Counted from the first letter of the stretch, positions 53,087 through 62,364 are shown. The stretch: 64,000 bases of DNA from Cellulophaga fucicola (GCF_900119145.1 NZ_FPIY01000004.1:1-64000); one strand, 5' to 3'. Notes: a model not told the origin generated them from the sequence alone. Translations and numbers: made by a program.

Positions 53087-55912
53087 ATGAGACTTTTATT
53101 ATTGACTTTTTGCCTTTTAACATGCTTATTATCAAGGGCACAAGAAACCGGAAGTATTGTTGGGAAACTAACAGACAAGGAAATGAATGACGACCCGTTG
53201 GCATTTGCTAACGTATTAATTAAAGGAACAACTAAAGGAGCTACATCTGATTTTGATGGGCTATATGAGATTGCAAATTTAGAGCCAGGAACATACACTA
53301 TACAATTTAGTTATGTTGGTTATGAAACAGTAGAAATACCAAATGTAGCAGTTCTTGCGGGCAAGGTTACTACAATAAATGTACCAATGGCAGCTAACGA
53401 AGGAATGATGTTAGATGAAATTGTTATTACAACAGTTACAAGAAAAGATTCTGAAACAGCTTTATTACTAGATCAAAAGAAAGCTGTAGAAATGAAAACT
53501 GCAATTGGCGCACAAGAATTAGCACGTAAAGGTGTTAGTGATGTTGCTACTGCTGTTACCAAAACAACTGGTATTTCTAAACAAGAAGGTTCTGGTAGTG
53601 TTTTTGTACGTGGTTTAGGAGATCGTTACAACGTTACTACAATGAATGGATTGCCTTTACCAACCAATAATCCTTCTAGAAAAAACATTGATTTAGATAT
53701 TTTTTCTACTGATATTGTTGAGTATATTGGTATTGATAAAACATATAACGCCAAAAACTACGGTGACTTTGCAGGTGCAAATATTGATATTTCTTCAAAA
53801 AACTATAAAGGATCTGGATTTTTACAACTAGGAGTTGGTACTGGTATTAACACTGAAGCTATTGGCGAAAGTGATTTTTATTTAAACGATGGCCCAGATG
53901 TATATGGTTTTTATACTAATGACTATCCAGATTTTCCATTAAACAATTACAACTACACAACCAGCTGGGACAGAGAATCTGCTCCTACACCTATAGTTAC
54001 TAGCCTATCTTTATCTGGTGGCGATTCTTATACCTTAGGTGAGCAAAGTAAATTAAGCTTTTTTGCTGTTGGTACTTTTGATAACGACTACAAATATAAA
54101 GAAGGTGTTGCAAGAGGTAGCACTTCTCCTAGTGGCTTAATTGCTAAAGATTTTGACTATACTAGTTACGAGTATAGCACAAACTCTACATTAATGGCTA
54201 ATATTGGTTATACAATAGGTAGATCATCAATTAAATATAACTCTTTATACGTAAACACTTCTACTCAAAAACAACAAGAATACAATGGTGTTATTAATGT
54301 TTTTGATTACGCGCCAGAAGGCGGTGGTTTAATACAAAGAGGAACTTTTGAAAGAACTTCTCTTTTTGTAAATCAATTATTAGGAGATCATAAAATTGGA
54401 GAACAATTAGAGGTTAATTGGGGAGCATCATACAACACTGTAGAAAGTAGTATTCCTAACAGAAAACAAACTACACTATCTCCTGATGATTGGGATGAGC
54501 CAAACGGACCAAAATCTTTCCGTAGATCTATTAGTAACTCTGATAACCACAGGTTTTATCAAGACTTAACTGAAGATGAATTAGCTGCTAATTTATCTGC
54601 AACTTATAAGTTTAAGAAAAATGAGGATGATTTATATGACGGTAAATTAACTGTTGGTTATAGCGGAAGATTTAAAGAAGTTGATTTTGAAGCTACTCAA
54701 TTTAACTTTAATATAAATACAAGAAATAATGATGGGTCTACAATACCACAACCTATTATTACTGACCCTTACAATTTAGATGCTTATTTTACTCAAGAGA
54801 ACTTAAATGCAGGCTTATTTAGCTTAAGTACCTTTAGAGGTAATGCCAATAACCCAATTGCATTACAACCACAAACTTATAATGGTAACCAAGATATACA
54901 CGCCGCTTATACTAATTTAGAGTATGCTTTTAATCCTAAATTTACATTAATTGCAGGTTTACGCGTAGAGCAAATTAATCAAAGTATAGATTGGAGTACA
55001 TCTATAGACCCAGCGGGAGATTCTAATGAATTTGAAAAAACAGAATTTTTACCTGCTTTATCTTTAAAATATGAACTAAACGATAAGCAAAACTTAAAGT
55101 TTGCAGCTAGTAAAACATATACCTTACCACAATTTAAAGAAAGAGCATTATTCTTATTTGAAGATGTTACAACAACTTACACTGGTAACCCAAGTTTATA
55201 CGCTTCTACAGATTACAACTTTGACTTAAAATGGGAAATGTTCCCTAACTCTAGTGAAATTATTTCATTAGGTGTTTTTGGTAAATATATTGAAAACCCT
55301 ATTAATGAAATTACAATTAACTCTGCATCTAACGTAATTAGCTACGTAAACTCTGGTGACTGGGCAAAAGCATACGGTGTAGAACTAGAAGTAAGAAAAG
55401 ATCTTTTTGCTACAGAAAAAGATACTGAAGACAGCGTATTAAAAACTGTATTATCTGCAGGCTTTAATGCATCTTACATGAATACAAATCAAGAGCTAAA
55501 CCCTGATAAGATAATTGAAGAAACTACCGCTGCTGGCTTTCCATTAAGCGTAAACTTTTCTAATGAGGAAGACGGCTTAACTGGAGCGTCTGATTTGTTA
55601 CTAAACGGAGACATTAGCTTTTCTAAAGACTACAGTAAAAACAAAAACATTACAACTACAATTGCTTACAACTATTTTTCAGACAGAATATACGCTTTAG
55701 GAGTACAAGGAAAAGGCAACTTGGTTGATAAAGGTTTTGGTTCTTTAGATTTTATAGCAAAAGCACAACTAAATGAAAACATTAGAATTGGACTTTCTGC
55801 TAAAAATATATTAAACCCATCTGTAGAAAGATTCCAAGACGAACAAGATGTTACAGTACTATCTTACAAAAGAGGTGCTAACGTAAAACTTTCTTTGTCA
55901 TATAACTTTTAA
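53087..55912 (+). CDS. TonB-dependent outer-membrane receptor, possibly phosphate-regulated
   Basis: The 941-residue protein has a signal peptide (cleavage near SRAQ), a carboxypeptidase-like domain (about 22-105), a plug with KKAVEMKTAIGAQELARKGV, VFVRGLGDRYNVTTMNGLPL and NIDLDIFSTDIVEYI, and a beta-barrel ending in SLSYNF with terminal Phe. It lacks a SusD partner and the SusC motif, so it is a plain TBDR. It is divergent from phoBR across a Pho-box-like array and is followed by a surface lipoprotein and two T9SS mini-proteins, which suggests import of a phosphorus source. The substrate is inference. Confidence 0.9.
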   Translation: MRLLLLTFCLLTCLLSRAQETGSIVGKLTDKEMNDDPLAFANVLIKGTTKGATSDFDGLYEIANLEPGTYTIQFSYVGYETVEIPNVAVLAGKVTTINVPMAANEGMMLDEIVITTVTRKDSETALLLDQKKAVEMKTAIGAQELARKGVSDVATAVTKTTGISKQEGSGSVFVRGLGDRYNVTTMNGLPLPTNNPSRKNIDLDIFSTDIVEYIGIDKTYNAKNYGDFAGANIDISSKNYKGSGFLQLGVGTGINTEAIGESDFYLNDGPDVYGFYTNDYPDFPLNNYNYTTSWDRESAPTPIVTSLSLSGGDSYTLGEQSKLSFFAVGTFDNDYKYKEGVARGSTSPSGLIAKDFDYTSYEYSTNSTLMANIGYTIGRSSIKYNSLYVNTSTQKQQEYNGVINVFDYAPEGGGLIQRGTFERTSLFVNQLLGDHKIGEQLEVNWGASYNTVESSIPNRKQTTLSPDDWDEPNGPKSFRRSISNSDNHRFYQDLTEDELAANLSATYKFKKNEDDLYDGKLTVGYSGRFKEVDFEATQFNFNINTRNNDGSTIPQPIITDPYNLDAYFTQENLNAGLFSLSTFRGNANNPIALQPQTYNGNQDIHAAYTNLEYAFNPKFTLIAGLRVEQINQSIDWSTSIDPAGDSNEFEKTEFLPALSLKYELNDKQNLKFAASKTYTLPQFKERALFLFEDVTTTYTGNPSLYASTDYNFDLKWEMFPNSSEIISLGVFGKYIENPINEITINSASNVISYVNSGDWAKAYGVELEVRKDLFATEKDTEDSVLKTVLSAGFNASYMNTNQELNPDKIIEETTAAGFPLSVNFSNEEDGLTGASDLLLNGDISFSKDYSKNKNITTTIAYNYFSDRIYALGVQGKGNLVDKGFGSLDFIAKAQLNENIRIGLSAKNILNPSVERFQDEQDVTVLSYKRGANVKLSLSYNF

Positions 55913-56005
55913 TTAATAGTATAGTTACACTTATATAAAACTGAGTTAACAACTGGTTAACAACCAAAGTCTTAATTCGCATTAAATTATTAAACAAACG
56001 GAAAA

Positions 56006-58231
56006 ATGAAAAAAACTTTCTTAAAATTTATGATGATCGCTTCAGTTCTTGGAACTGTAATGGTATCATGTAGTAGTGATGACGACTCTGGCGACAAAAA
56101 TACTTGCTCTGACGGCATACAAAATGGAGATGAAACAGGAGTTGACTGTGGAGGATCTTCTTGTCAACCATGTGCTTCTACAGCATTAGAAGGAGAAATT
56201 AGCGATGAATTAACCTTAGATGCTTCATTAGAATACGAATTAAAAGGTAAATTAGAAATATTAGATGGTGGTAAATTAACAATACCTGCAGGTACTGTAA
56301 TTAAAGCTACTGGTGGTACAGCATCATATATAGCTGTTGCTCAAGGAGGTCAAATATTTGTAAATGGTACAGCTAGTGATCCAGTAGTTATGACTTCTGG
56401 TGAAGCTTCTCCTGCTCCTGGTAACTGGGGTGGTTTAGTTGTTTGTGGTAAAGCGCCAACAAACAAAGGTACTGCTGTTACTTCTGAAGTTGCAGATTTA
56501 ACTTATGGTGGTACTGTTAGTGATGATAATTCTGGTGTTATAAAATACCTACGTATAGAATACACAGGTGCAACTTTTACTAATGATAAAGAATTTAACG
56601 GTTTATCTTTATTTGGTGTTGGTTCTGGTACTACTGTAGAGTATGTACAGTCTTATAACGGTGGTGATGACGGTATTGAATTCTTTGGTGGTACTGTAAC
56701 AGGTAAATACTTAGTGTCTACAAACTCTGGTGATGACGGTATTGACTTTGCTGATGGCTGGAATGGTAATGGAGATTTCTGGTATATCTCTGGAGCTGCT
56801 TTTGCTGGTATAGAAGGTTCTAACCTTGCAGAAGAGCCTGCTGGTGTAGATCCTGTAACTACAACTACATTAAGCAACATTACTGTTGTTGGTCCTGTTA
56901 CAGAAGGTGCTCTTTACTACAAAGAAGGTGGCGGAAACTTCACAATAGATAACTTTTACACTGCTGGTACAGACTTAGGTGTTAAAGTTAAAAGTACAGA
57001 TACTCCTGCAGCAACAAGAATTGAAGCTGAAGCTTTAAAAATTACTAACATGCAGTTTGCAAGTGTAGCAGATGGGTTTGAAAAAACAGATTACACTGGC
57101 GCTAACCAATCTTTTATATCTGAAGGTATTGCAACTGGTGCTGGTAATGGTGCTGCTGCTCCTGATTGGGCTGCTGGTTGGACAAGAGGTTTAGATAACA
57201 GCGGTGTTACAGAATCTAACTTAGAAGGTACAATTACTTCTGCTGTTTCTTTACAAGCAGACGTAAAATACTTACTTACTAGTAAATTAGAAATATTAGA
57301 TGGTGGTGAGTTAACTATACCTGCTGGTACTGTTATTGAAGCTACAGGACAAACTAGCTCTTACATTGCAGTTGCACAAGGTGGTAAAATATTTGTAAAT
57401 GGTACTGCTACAGAGCCAGTAGTTATGACTTCTGGTGAGGCTTCTCCTGCTCCTGGTGATTGGGGTGGTTTAGTTGTTTGTGGTAAAGCTCCAACAAACA
57501 AAGGTACTGCTGTTACTTCTGAAGTTGCAGATTTAACTTATGGTGGTACTGTTGCAGATGATAATTCTGGTTCTATTACTTACTTACGTTTAGAGTACAC
57601 TGGCGCAACTTTTACAAACTCTAAAGAGTTTAACGGCTTATCTTTATTTGGTGTTGGTTCTGAGACTACTGTAGAGTATATACAGTCTTACAACGGTAAC
57701 GATGATGGTATTGAGTTCTTTGGTGGTACTGTTACTGGTAAATACTTAGTGTCTACTAACTCTGGTGATGACGGTATTGACTTTGCTGACGGATGGAATG
57801 GTAACGGAGAATTTTGGTATATCTCTGGAGCTGCTTTTGCTGGTATAGAAGGTTCTAACCTTGCAGAAGAACCTGCTGGTGTAGATCCTGTAACTACAAC
57901 TACATTAAGCAACATTACTGTTGTTGGTCCTGTTACAGAAGGTGCACTTTACTACAAAGAAGGTGGTGGAAAATTCACAATTGATAACTTATACACTTCT
58001 GGAATTGATTTAGGAATTAAAGTTAAAAGTACAGATGCTCCTGCAGCAACAAGAATTGAAGCTGGTGATTTAGTTATTACTAACATCCAATTTGACGCTA
58101 AAGCAACTGGATTTGTTGAAACTGATTACACAGGTGCTAAGCAAGATTTCTACACAGAAGGTACTGCAACTGGTGCTGGTAATGGTGCTGCTACTCCTGA
58201 CTGGGCTACTGGTTGGACAGTTGGTTTATAA
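56006..58231 (+). CDS. Surface lipoprotein made of two near-identical beta-helix units
   Basis: The 741-residue lipoprotein has signal TVMVSC (Cys22) followed by SSDDD, which fits the reported flavobacterial surface-export signal. A Cys-rich motif (CSDGIQNGDETGVDCGG then CQPC) follows, and then two tandem copies of a 345-residue unit (61-405 and 406-741). Each copy has Gly/Asn-rich short repeats of a right-handed parallel beta-helix (LEILDGG, IPAGTVI, FVNGTA, VVMTSGEASPAPG). It has no enzyme motif I recognise. It lies 93 bp after the TonB-dependent receptor and is likely its surface partner. Related proteins are sometimes mislabelled multidrug transporter. Confidence 0.88.
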   Translation: MKKTFLKFMMIASVLGTVMVSCSSDDDSGDKNTCSDGIQNGDETGVDCGGSSCQPCASTALEGEISDELTLDASLEYELKGKLEILDGGKLTIPAGTVIKATGGTASYIAVAQGGQIFVNGTASDPVVMTSGEASPAPGNWGGLVVCGKAPTNKGTAVTSEVADLTYGGTVSDDNSGVIKYLRIEYTGATFTNDKEFNGLSLFGVGSGTTVEYVQSYNGGDDGIEFFGGTVTGKYLVSTNSGDDGIDFADGWNGNGDFWYISGAAFAGIEGSNLAEEPAGVDPVTTTTLSNITVVGPVTEGALYYKEGGGNFTIDNFYTAGTDLGVKVKSTDTPAATRIEAEALKITNMQFASVADGFEKTDYTGANQSFISEGIATGAGNGAAAPDWAAGWTRGLDNSGVTESNLEGTITSAVSLQADVKYLLTSKLEILDGGELTIPAGTVIEATGQTSSYIAVAQGGKIFVNGTATEPVVMTSGEASPAPGDWGGLVVCGKAPTNKGTAVTSEVADLTYGGTVADDNSGSITYLRLEYTGATFTNSKEFNGLSLFGVGSETTVEYIQSYNGNDDGIEFFGGTVTGKYLVSTNSGDDGIDFADGWNGNGEFWYISGAAFAGIEGSNLAEEPAGVDPVTTTTLSNITVVGPVTEGALYYKEGGGKFTIDNLYTSGIDLGIKVKSTDAPAATRIEAGDLVITNIQFDAKATGFVETDYTGAKQDFYTEGTATGAGNGAATPDWATGWTVGL
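56186..57220 (+). repeat. Intragenic repeat unit 1 of the beta-helix lipoprotein gene
   Basis: This 1035-bp unit recurs at 57221-58228 with the same reading frame. Long blocks are identical or nearly so at the DNA level, for example around 56805-56930 and 57840-57965. Confidence 0.88.
57221..58228 (+). repeat. Intragenic repeat unit 2 of the beta-helix lipoprotein gene
   Basis: Second copy of the 1035-bp unit, ending nine residues earlier than the first relative to the repeat frame. Differences are concentrated at the beginning and end of the unit. Confidence 0.88.
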
Positions 58232-58256
58232 GCCATAAAAAACATACATTAAAATG

Positions 58257-58288
58257 AACCGCCTAGACTAAGTTTAGGCGGTTTTTTT
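58257..58288 (+). terminator. Terminator after the beta-helix lipoprotein gene
   Basis: AACCGCCTA (58257-58265) pairs with TAGGCGGTT (58275-58283) around a 9-nt loop and runs into seven T residues. It lies 26 bp after the stop codon. Confidence 0.88.
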
Positions 58289-58463
58289 GTATCAAAAATT
58301 GGTGTAGCACAAAATATTAGAGTAAAAAAACATATGTAAAATCTGAAAGAAATAACTTTCAAAAAAGTTTGTTTTTTCCTTTTATCGAAAATGTTAAATT
58401 TTATACAACGTAAAAAGTTACAGTTTAGTATATTTGTAGTATATTTATTGTACACAGCTTTAT

Positions 58464-58775
58464 ATGAAACACTTATACCTTGTCTTATTTTTTGCATTTT
58501 CTACAGTGGCTGCCTTTGGGCAAGACACTAAGACTAGCTCTGATATAGAAGGTTTAAAGCTTTACCCTAATCCTGTGACTAATGGAAAAATTTACATTAG
58601 CACTAAGAAAAATGCTCCAAAAAAAATATTAATTTTTGATGTTTTAGGTACAAAAGCGTTAGAAACAAAATTGATTGGCAAGGAATTAGACCTTTCTAAT
58701 TTAGATGCTGGTGTTTATGTAATTCGTATTTTTGAAAAAGATAAAATTGCAACACGTAAGCTTATCATTAAATAA
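58464..58775 (+). CDS. Tiny secreted protein consisting of a T9SS type A sorting domain
   Basis: The 103-residue protein has a signal peptide (hydrophobic 4-18, cleavage near FGQD), about ten linker residues, and then a T9SS type A C-terminal domain from about residue 31: LKLYPNPVTNGKIYIS, the middle DVLGTKALE, LDAGVYVIRIF and the basic TRKLIIK end. Such domains normally target a large cargo for secretion through the type IX pathway and anchoring to the surface. Here there is essentially no cargo. It follows the lipoprotein gene's terminator and may have its own promoter. Confidence 0.88.
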   Translation: MKHLYLVLFFAFSTVAAFGQDTKTSSDIEGLKLYPNPVTNGKIYISTKKNAPKKILIFDVLGTKALETKLIGKELDLSNLDAGVYVIRIFEKDKIATRKLIIK

Positions 58776-58932
58776 GTTGTAGTTCATCGACACAACTCCT
58801 TTTTCCTAATTATATTATCTAACAATCAACAAAAGCCGATTTTACCTACAAAAAATCTGTTTTCACAACATTAAATATTTTTAGGCCTTTACTTATTCTA
58901 CATTTACAGAGCTAAACCCAAATCAGCAAAGA

Positions 58933-59265
58933 ATGAAGAAAATCTACATTTTGTTTTTAATGACGTCTTGCCTACTAGTTTCTGCCCAAGAAAAGGTGGT
59001 TAACTTTCCTATGCAAAACAGCGATATTCCCCAAATTGCAGATTTTAAACTATACCCAAATCCTGTTGCAGAACGCACAGTTTATATTACTACAAAAGAA
59101 AACAAAGCGAAAGACATTGTAGTCTATAATATTTTTGGAGAAGTGGTTTTAAAACAAAGAATAATTGCCAAGCAATTAAATATAGAGAAATTAATACCTG
59201 GTATGTATTTAATGCAGGTTACAGAAAATAAAAAAACAGTTACACGCAAATTAGTTGTAAAATAA
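58933..59265 (+). CDS. Second tiny secreted T9SS sorting-domain protein
   Basis: The 110-residue protein has a signal peptide (ending VSAQE), about 20 linker residues, and a T9SS type A domain from about residue 39: FKLYPNPVAERTVYI, YNIFGEVVL, LIPGMYLMQV and the TRKLVVK tail. It resembles the neighbouring 103-residue protein over the whole sorting domain, so the two are probably paralogues. Function is unknown; a role in the sorting machinery or as a surface decoration is possible. Confidence 0.88.
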   Translation: MKKIYILFLMTSCLLVSAQEKVVNFPMQNSDIPQIADFKLYPNPVAERTVYITTKENKAKDIVVYNIFGEVVLKQRIIAKQLNIEKLIPGMYLMQVTENKKTVTRKLVVK

Positions 59266-59288
59266 AAATTAAACCCAGACAACCACAT

Positions 59289-59318
59289 AAAGGCTCTAAC
59301 AACTTGTTAGGGCTTTTT
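59289..59318 (+). terminator. Terminator after the second T9SS mini-protein
   Basis: AAAGGCTCTAACA pairs with TGTTAGGGCTTT (with G-U pairs) around a 3-nt loop and is followed by a T run. Confidence 0.7.
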
Positions 59319-59350
59319 GTTTTCTACAACTAAGTAGTTGCTTACTTTTG
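59316..59350 (+). promoter_or_regulatory. Promoter of the acyl-protein synthetase-like gene
   Basis: TTTG at 59316-59319 and TACTTTTG at 59343-59350 are separated by 23 bp and match the Bacteroidota consensus. The -33 element overlaps the tail of the preceding terminator. Confidence 0.5.
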
Positions 59351-59367
59351 CACTATTAATTGTAAAA

Positions 59368-60345
59368 ATGAATACAGACTCTATATTTAACATACAAACT
59401 GAAGACGAATTTAATGCCGCTGCTTTAGCTGTATTTAAATTTCAGTATACAAGCAACCTTGTTTATCAGGAGTTTTGTAATCTCCTTAATAAAAACATAG
59501 TTTCTGTTACTAATTATACAGATATTCCATTTTTACCAATTCAGTTTTTTAAATCTAAAAAGGTACTAATACAAAATGCTACTCCAGAAATTACATTTAG
59601 CAGTAGCGGTACAACCGGCACAGTTACAAGTAAACACTATGTTTCTAATGTACAAGTATATATAGATAGCTACTTAAAAGGTTTTAAATATTTTTACGGA
59701 GATATAAGGGAGTATTGTGTTTTAGCACTATTACCATCTTATTTGGAACGAGAAGGTTCTTCTTTAATTTATATGGCAGATGACCTTATAAAAAAGAGCA
59801 ACCACCCAGATAGCGGTTTTTATTTAAATAATATTGATGCACTTGTTACCAAACTACAAGCCTTAGAAAAAAAGGGTGTAAAAGTACTTTTAATAGGTGT
59901 TTCCTTTGCCCTTTTAGATGTTGCCGAGCAATACAACCTAAACCTTAAAAACACCATAGTTATGGAAACTGGAGGGATGAAAGGGAGGCGAAAAGAACTA
60001 ATTAGAGAAGAACTACACCAAGAACTACAAAAAGGGTTTGGTGTTACAGAAATACATTCTGAATACGGAATGACCGAGTTATTATCTCAAGGCTACTCTA
60101 AAGGAAATGGCATTTTTAACACTCCGCCTTGGATGAAAATACTAACTAGAGACCCGGAAGACCCATTAACACTACAAACTACAGGTAAAACAGGAGGTAT
60201 AAATGTTATAGATCTTGCCAATATAAATTCTTGCTCTTTTATAGCTACACAAGATTTAGGTAAGGTACACCAAGACAATAGTTTTGAAATTATTGGCAGG
60301 TTTGATAATTCTGATATTAGAGGCTGTAATTTACTAGTACTATAA
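59368..60345 (+). CDS. LuxE-like acyl-protein synthetase / acyltransferase
   Basis: ATG 59368 gives 325 residues. An upstream in-frame ATG at 59338 precedes the -7 promoter element and is rejected. The protein belongs to the ANL/LuxE group, with the nucleotide-binding FSSSGTTGTVTSKH loop near residue 78, LPSYLEREGSS, and ETGGMKGRRKEL plus SEYGMTELLSQGY in the C-terminal half. LuxE activates fatty acids in the bioluminescence complex, and relatives act in O-antigen or lipid synthesis. No luciferase or reductase genes are near, so the substrate is unknown. Confidence 0.82.
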   Translation: MNTDSIFNIQTEDEFNAAALAVFKFQYTSNLVYQEFCNLLNKNIVSVTNYTDIPFLPIQFFKSKKVLIQNATPEITFSSSGTTGTVTSKHYVSNVQVYIDSYLKGFKYFYGDIREYCVLALLPSYLEREGSSLIYMADDLIKKSNHPDSGFYLNNIDALVTKLQALEKKGVKVLLIGVSFALLDVAEQYNLNLKNTIVMETGGMKGRRKELIREELHQELQKGFGVTEIHSEYGMTELLSQGYSKGNGIFNTPPWMKILTRDPEDPLTLQTTGKTGGINVIDLANINSCSFIATQDLGKVHQDNSFEIIGRFDNSDIRGCNLLVL

Positions 60346-60346
60346 C

Positions 60347-60985
60347 TTAATCAAAAACAGTTAACTCACCATCTATAATTTCTCTAATACCCGCTAAATT
60401 TTTATAACCATTAATTTTAGCTTCGTTAAAATATTTTTCTCTAGAAATTGAATCTCCTGCATAATGAAATGCAACACATAAGTTAGCCGCAATAACAGGA
60501 TTTCCTTTATCTAACTCATAACTCTTTACCCCTACTTCTGTTGCTTTAGCAAACTCTTTTTGTTTTAAATAAATTACAACCAAACTAGAATAAGCTTCTG
60601 CATATTTGGGGTTTATTTCTATAGCCCTTTCATACAACTTAGCTGCTTTTTCATAATTACCGGCCATACGCTCTACAATTCCTAGACCTGTAACCGCTTC
60701 TTCCATATTAGGGTCTATTTTTACTGCATTATCAAATGCATTTCTAGCCTTTTCATCATCTTCTAAAGCTATATATGTATTACCCAAAAGTGTCCAAGCA
60801 TACTCGTTTTGTTTTTCTTTTACTACATAATTCTCCATTAAACTATTAGCAGCATCTACATTCCCTTTTAGATACTCGTCACTAGCTGTTGTAATATCTA
60901 ATTGCTTAGTAAGATCAGACTTTTCTCCATTACCACAACTTATTAAACTTAAAAAAAGAACTACTATTAAAAAACTATTCCTCAT
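60347..60985 (-). CDS. TPR repeat lipoprotein
   Basis: The 212-residue lipoprotein (LSLISC signal) carries about four tetratricopeptide repeats between residues 35 and 190. The best are WTLLGNTYIALEDDEKARNA, AVTGLGIVERMAGNYEKA and AYSSLVVIYLKQKEFAKA. TPR proteins mediate protein interactions. It is convergent with the LuxE-like gene (1-bp gap) and 15 bp after the secreted hypothetical gene on the same strand, so likely co-transcribed with it. Confidence 0.87.
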   Translation of the reverse strand: MRNSFLIVVLFLSLISCGNGEKSDLTKQLDITTASDEYLKGNVDAANSLMENYVVKEKQNEYAWTLLGNTYIALEDDEKARNAFDNAVKIDPNMEEAVTGLGIVERMAGNYEKAAKLYERAIEINPKYAEAYSSLVVIYLKQKEFAKATEVGVKSYELDKGNPVIAANLCVAFHYAGDSISREKYFNEAKINGYKNLAGIREIIDGELTVFD

Positions 60986-61000
60986 ATACTTTGTTTACTA

Positions 61001-61591
61001 TTAATACAATACTCTATCAAAATTTGCTGGTAGCATATTTCTAGCTCTTAGCAGTGCTCCATCTGCATTAAACCAAAATTCTTTATATACTTTATCTCCA
61101 TCTTTTTTTCCTTTTACCACAAACTTATACTCTATACTAGATGTTATTAAATTCTGAAATGCACTTTTAAAAACACTTTCCTCGTCCTCTTTAGAAGTTA
61201 CGGGATACTGCTGGTACATTCTACGAATTTTATAATTTTCTAAAGACGAATTAAATTGTGATTTTATATTCAAAAGGACTTCAGCAGGAAAATCTAATTC
61301 TTCTACCCTAAACCCTATATTCTGTAAGTCGCCCTCACTAGAATATTGCATTTGATAGTGTAATTTAACTTTTTTAAACTTAGCAGTAAACACAACATTT
61401 TCTGTGCCTACTTCTTTATAGTATTTTATTTTTTTTACATTATCTCCTAATGTTTCTTTAGCATAACGTATCTCAGGAAACTGAGATTTTAAAATCCTAT
61501 GTTCTCTTTCAATTTTATTTTGTGCTACAGTTGTTATCACACAGAAAAAAAACAAAACAATAGAAAAACCAATCTTTTTTAATCTAAACAT
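61001..61591 (-). CDS. Secreted hypothetical protein
   Basis: ATG 61591 gives 196 residues with a signal peptide (hydrophobic 8-20, cleavage near VAQN). A start at 61663 would extend into the tag gene and add an unlikely leader. The mature part has YYKEVGTENVVFTAKFKKVK, an antiparallel-strand-like pattern resembling PepSY-like domains, and ends in LPANFDRVLY. I do not recognise the family with certainty. The gene starts just after the tag stop and lies upstream of the TPR lipoprotein gene, so the three may share a transcript. Confidence 0.75.
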   Translation of the reverse strand: MFRLKKIGFSIVLFFFCVITTVAQNKIEREHRILKSQFPEIRYAKETLGDNVKKIKYYKEVGTENVVFTAKFKKVKLHYQMQYSSEGDLQNIGFRVEELDFPAEVLLNIKSQFNSSLENYKIRRMYQQYPVTSKEDEESVFKSAFQNLITSSIEYKFVVKGKKDGDKVYKEFWFNADGALLRARNMLPANFDRVLY

Positions 61592-61592
61592 A

Positions 61593-62156
61593 CTATACTT
61601 CTTTATACCTAAAACAACTAATTTCGTGATCGTTAACCATACCAACAGCTTGCATAAATGCATATATTACAGTACTCCCAACAAACTTAAATCCTCTTTT
61701 TTTTAAGTCTTTACTAATAGTATCTGACAGCGGCGTGTTAGCTGGTCCTTCTTTATAATTAGTTAACGCATTTTTTATGGGCTTGTTGTTTACAAAACTC
61801 CATATATATGTACTAAAACTACCAAATTCTTCTTGCACCTTAATAAAAGCCTCAGCGTTAGATATAGCAGAATTTACTTTTAACTTATTTCTTATAATAC
61901 CTGCATCTTGTAACAAAAGATCAATTTTATCTTGCTTATAATCTACTATCTTTTTATAGTCAAAATTATCAAATGCTTTTATAAAGTTTTCTCGTTTGCG
62001 CAATATGGTTATCCAACTTAAACCAGCCTGAAAAGTTTCTAAAATTAAAAACTCAAATAACAATTTATCATCCTTTACAGGAGTTCCCCACTCTTCATCA
62101 TGATATGCCTCATACAAATCATCTCCTAAACACCAACCACATCTGTGCTTTTCCAT
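61593..62156 (-). CDS. tag: DNA-3-methyladenine glycosylase I
   Basis: The 187-residue protein begins with RCGWCLGDDLYEAYHDEEWG, the Tag signature with a zinc-binding Cys pair and the catalytic-site EEWG. It continues with LFEFLILETFQAGLSWITIL and ends with a zinc-site His region around VNDHEISC. It excises 3-methyladenine from alkylated DNA. Its stop is 1 bp before the start of the secreted hypothetical gene. A second alkylation-response protein (ATL) is encoded at 48419. Confidence 0.95.
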   Translation of the reverse strand: MEKHRCGWCLGDDLYEAYHDEEWGTPVKDDKLLFEFLILETFQAGLSWITILRKRENFIKAFDNFDYKKIVDYKQDKIDLLLQDAGIIRNKLKVNSAISNAEAFIKVQEEFGSFSTYIWSFVNNKPIKNALTNYKEGPANTPLSDTISKDLKKRGFKFVGSTVIYAFMQAVGMVNDHEISCFRYKEV

Positions 62157-62288
62157 TTTCTTCTTATTTATACTTTTAAAGATATATTAAGTTTTACTGA
62201 TAACCACTTTTTCTCTAAAAATAAACTAACAGCAAATAAATACTAACCAATATTATCAAAATATAAAGTTAAAGTTAAGTCTATCTTT

Positions 62289-62335
62289 AATGTTAAAAAC
62301 TAACATTTTTCAGTTTGTTGCTGCCACTACTTTTG
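62289..62335 (+). promoter_or_regulatory. Promoter region with operator-like dyad before the last receptor gene
   Basis: TACTTTTG at 62328-62335 matches TAnnTTTG, 30 bp before the start codon. AATGTTA-N5-TAACATT at 62289-62307 is a perfect dyad centred about 33 bp upstream of the -7 element, where a regulator could bind. Confidence 0.45.
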
Positions 62336-62364
62336 CAGCCAATTAAATAACAAACTATAAAAAA

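Noticed and set aside
56653-57915. A pair of identical 75-codon antisense frames inside the beta-helix lipoprotein gene
   Set aside because: They are duplicated only because the sense gene is internally duplicated. They do serve to measure the 1035-bp period.
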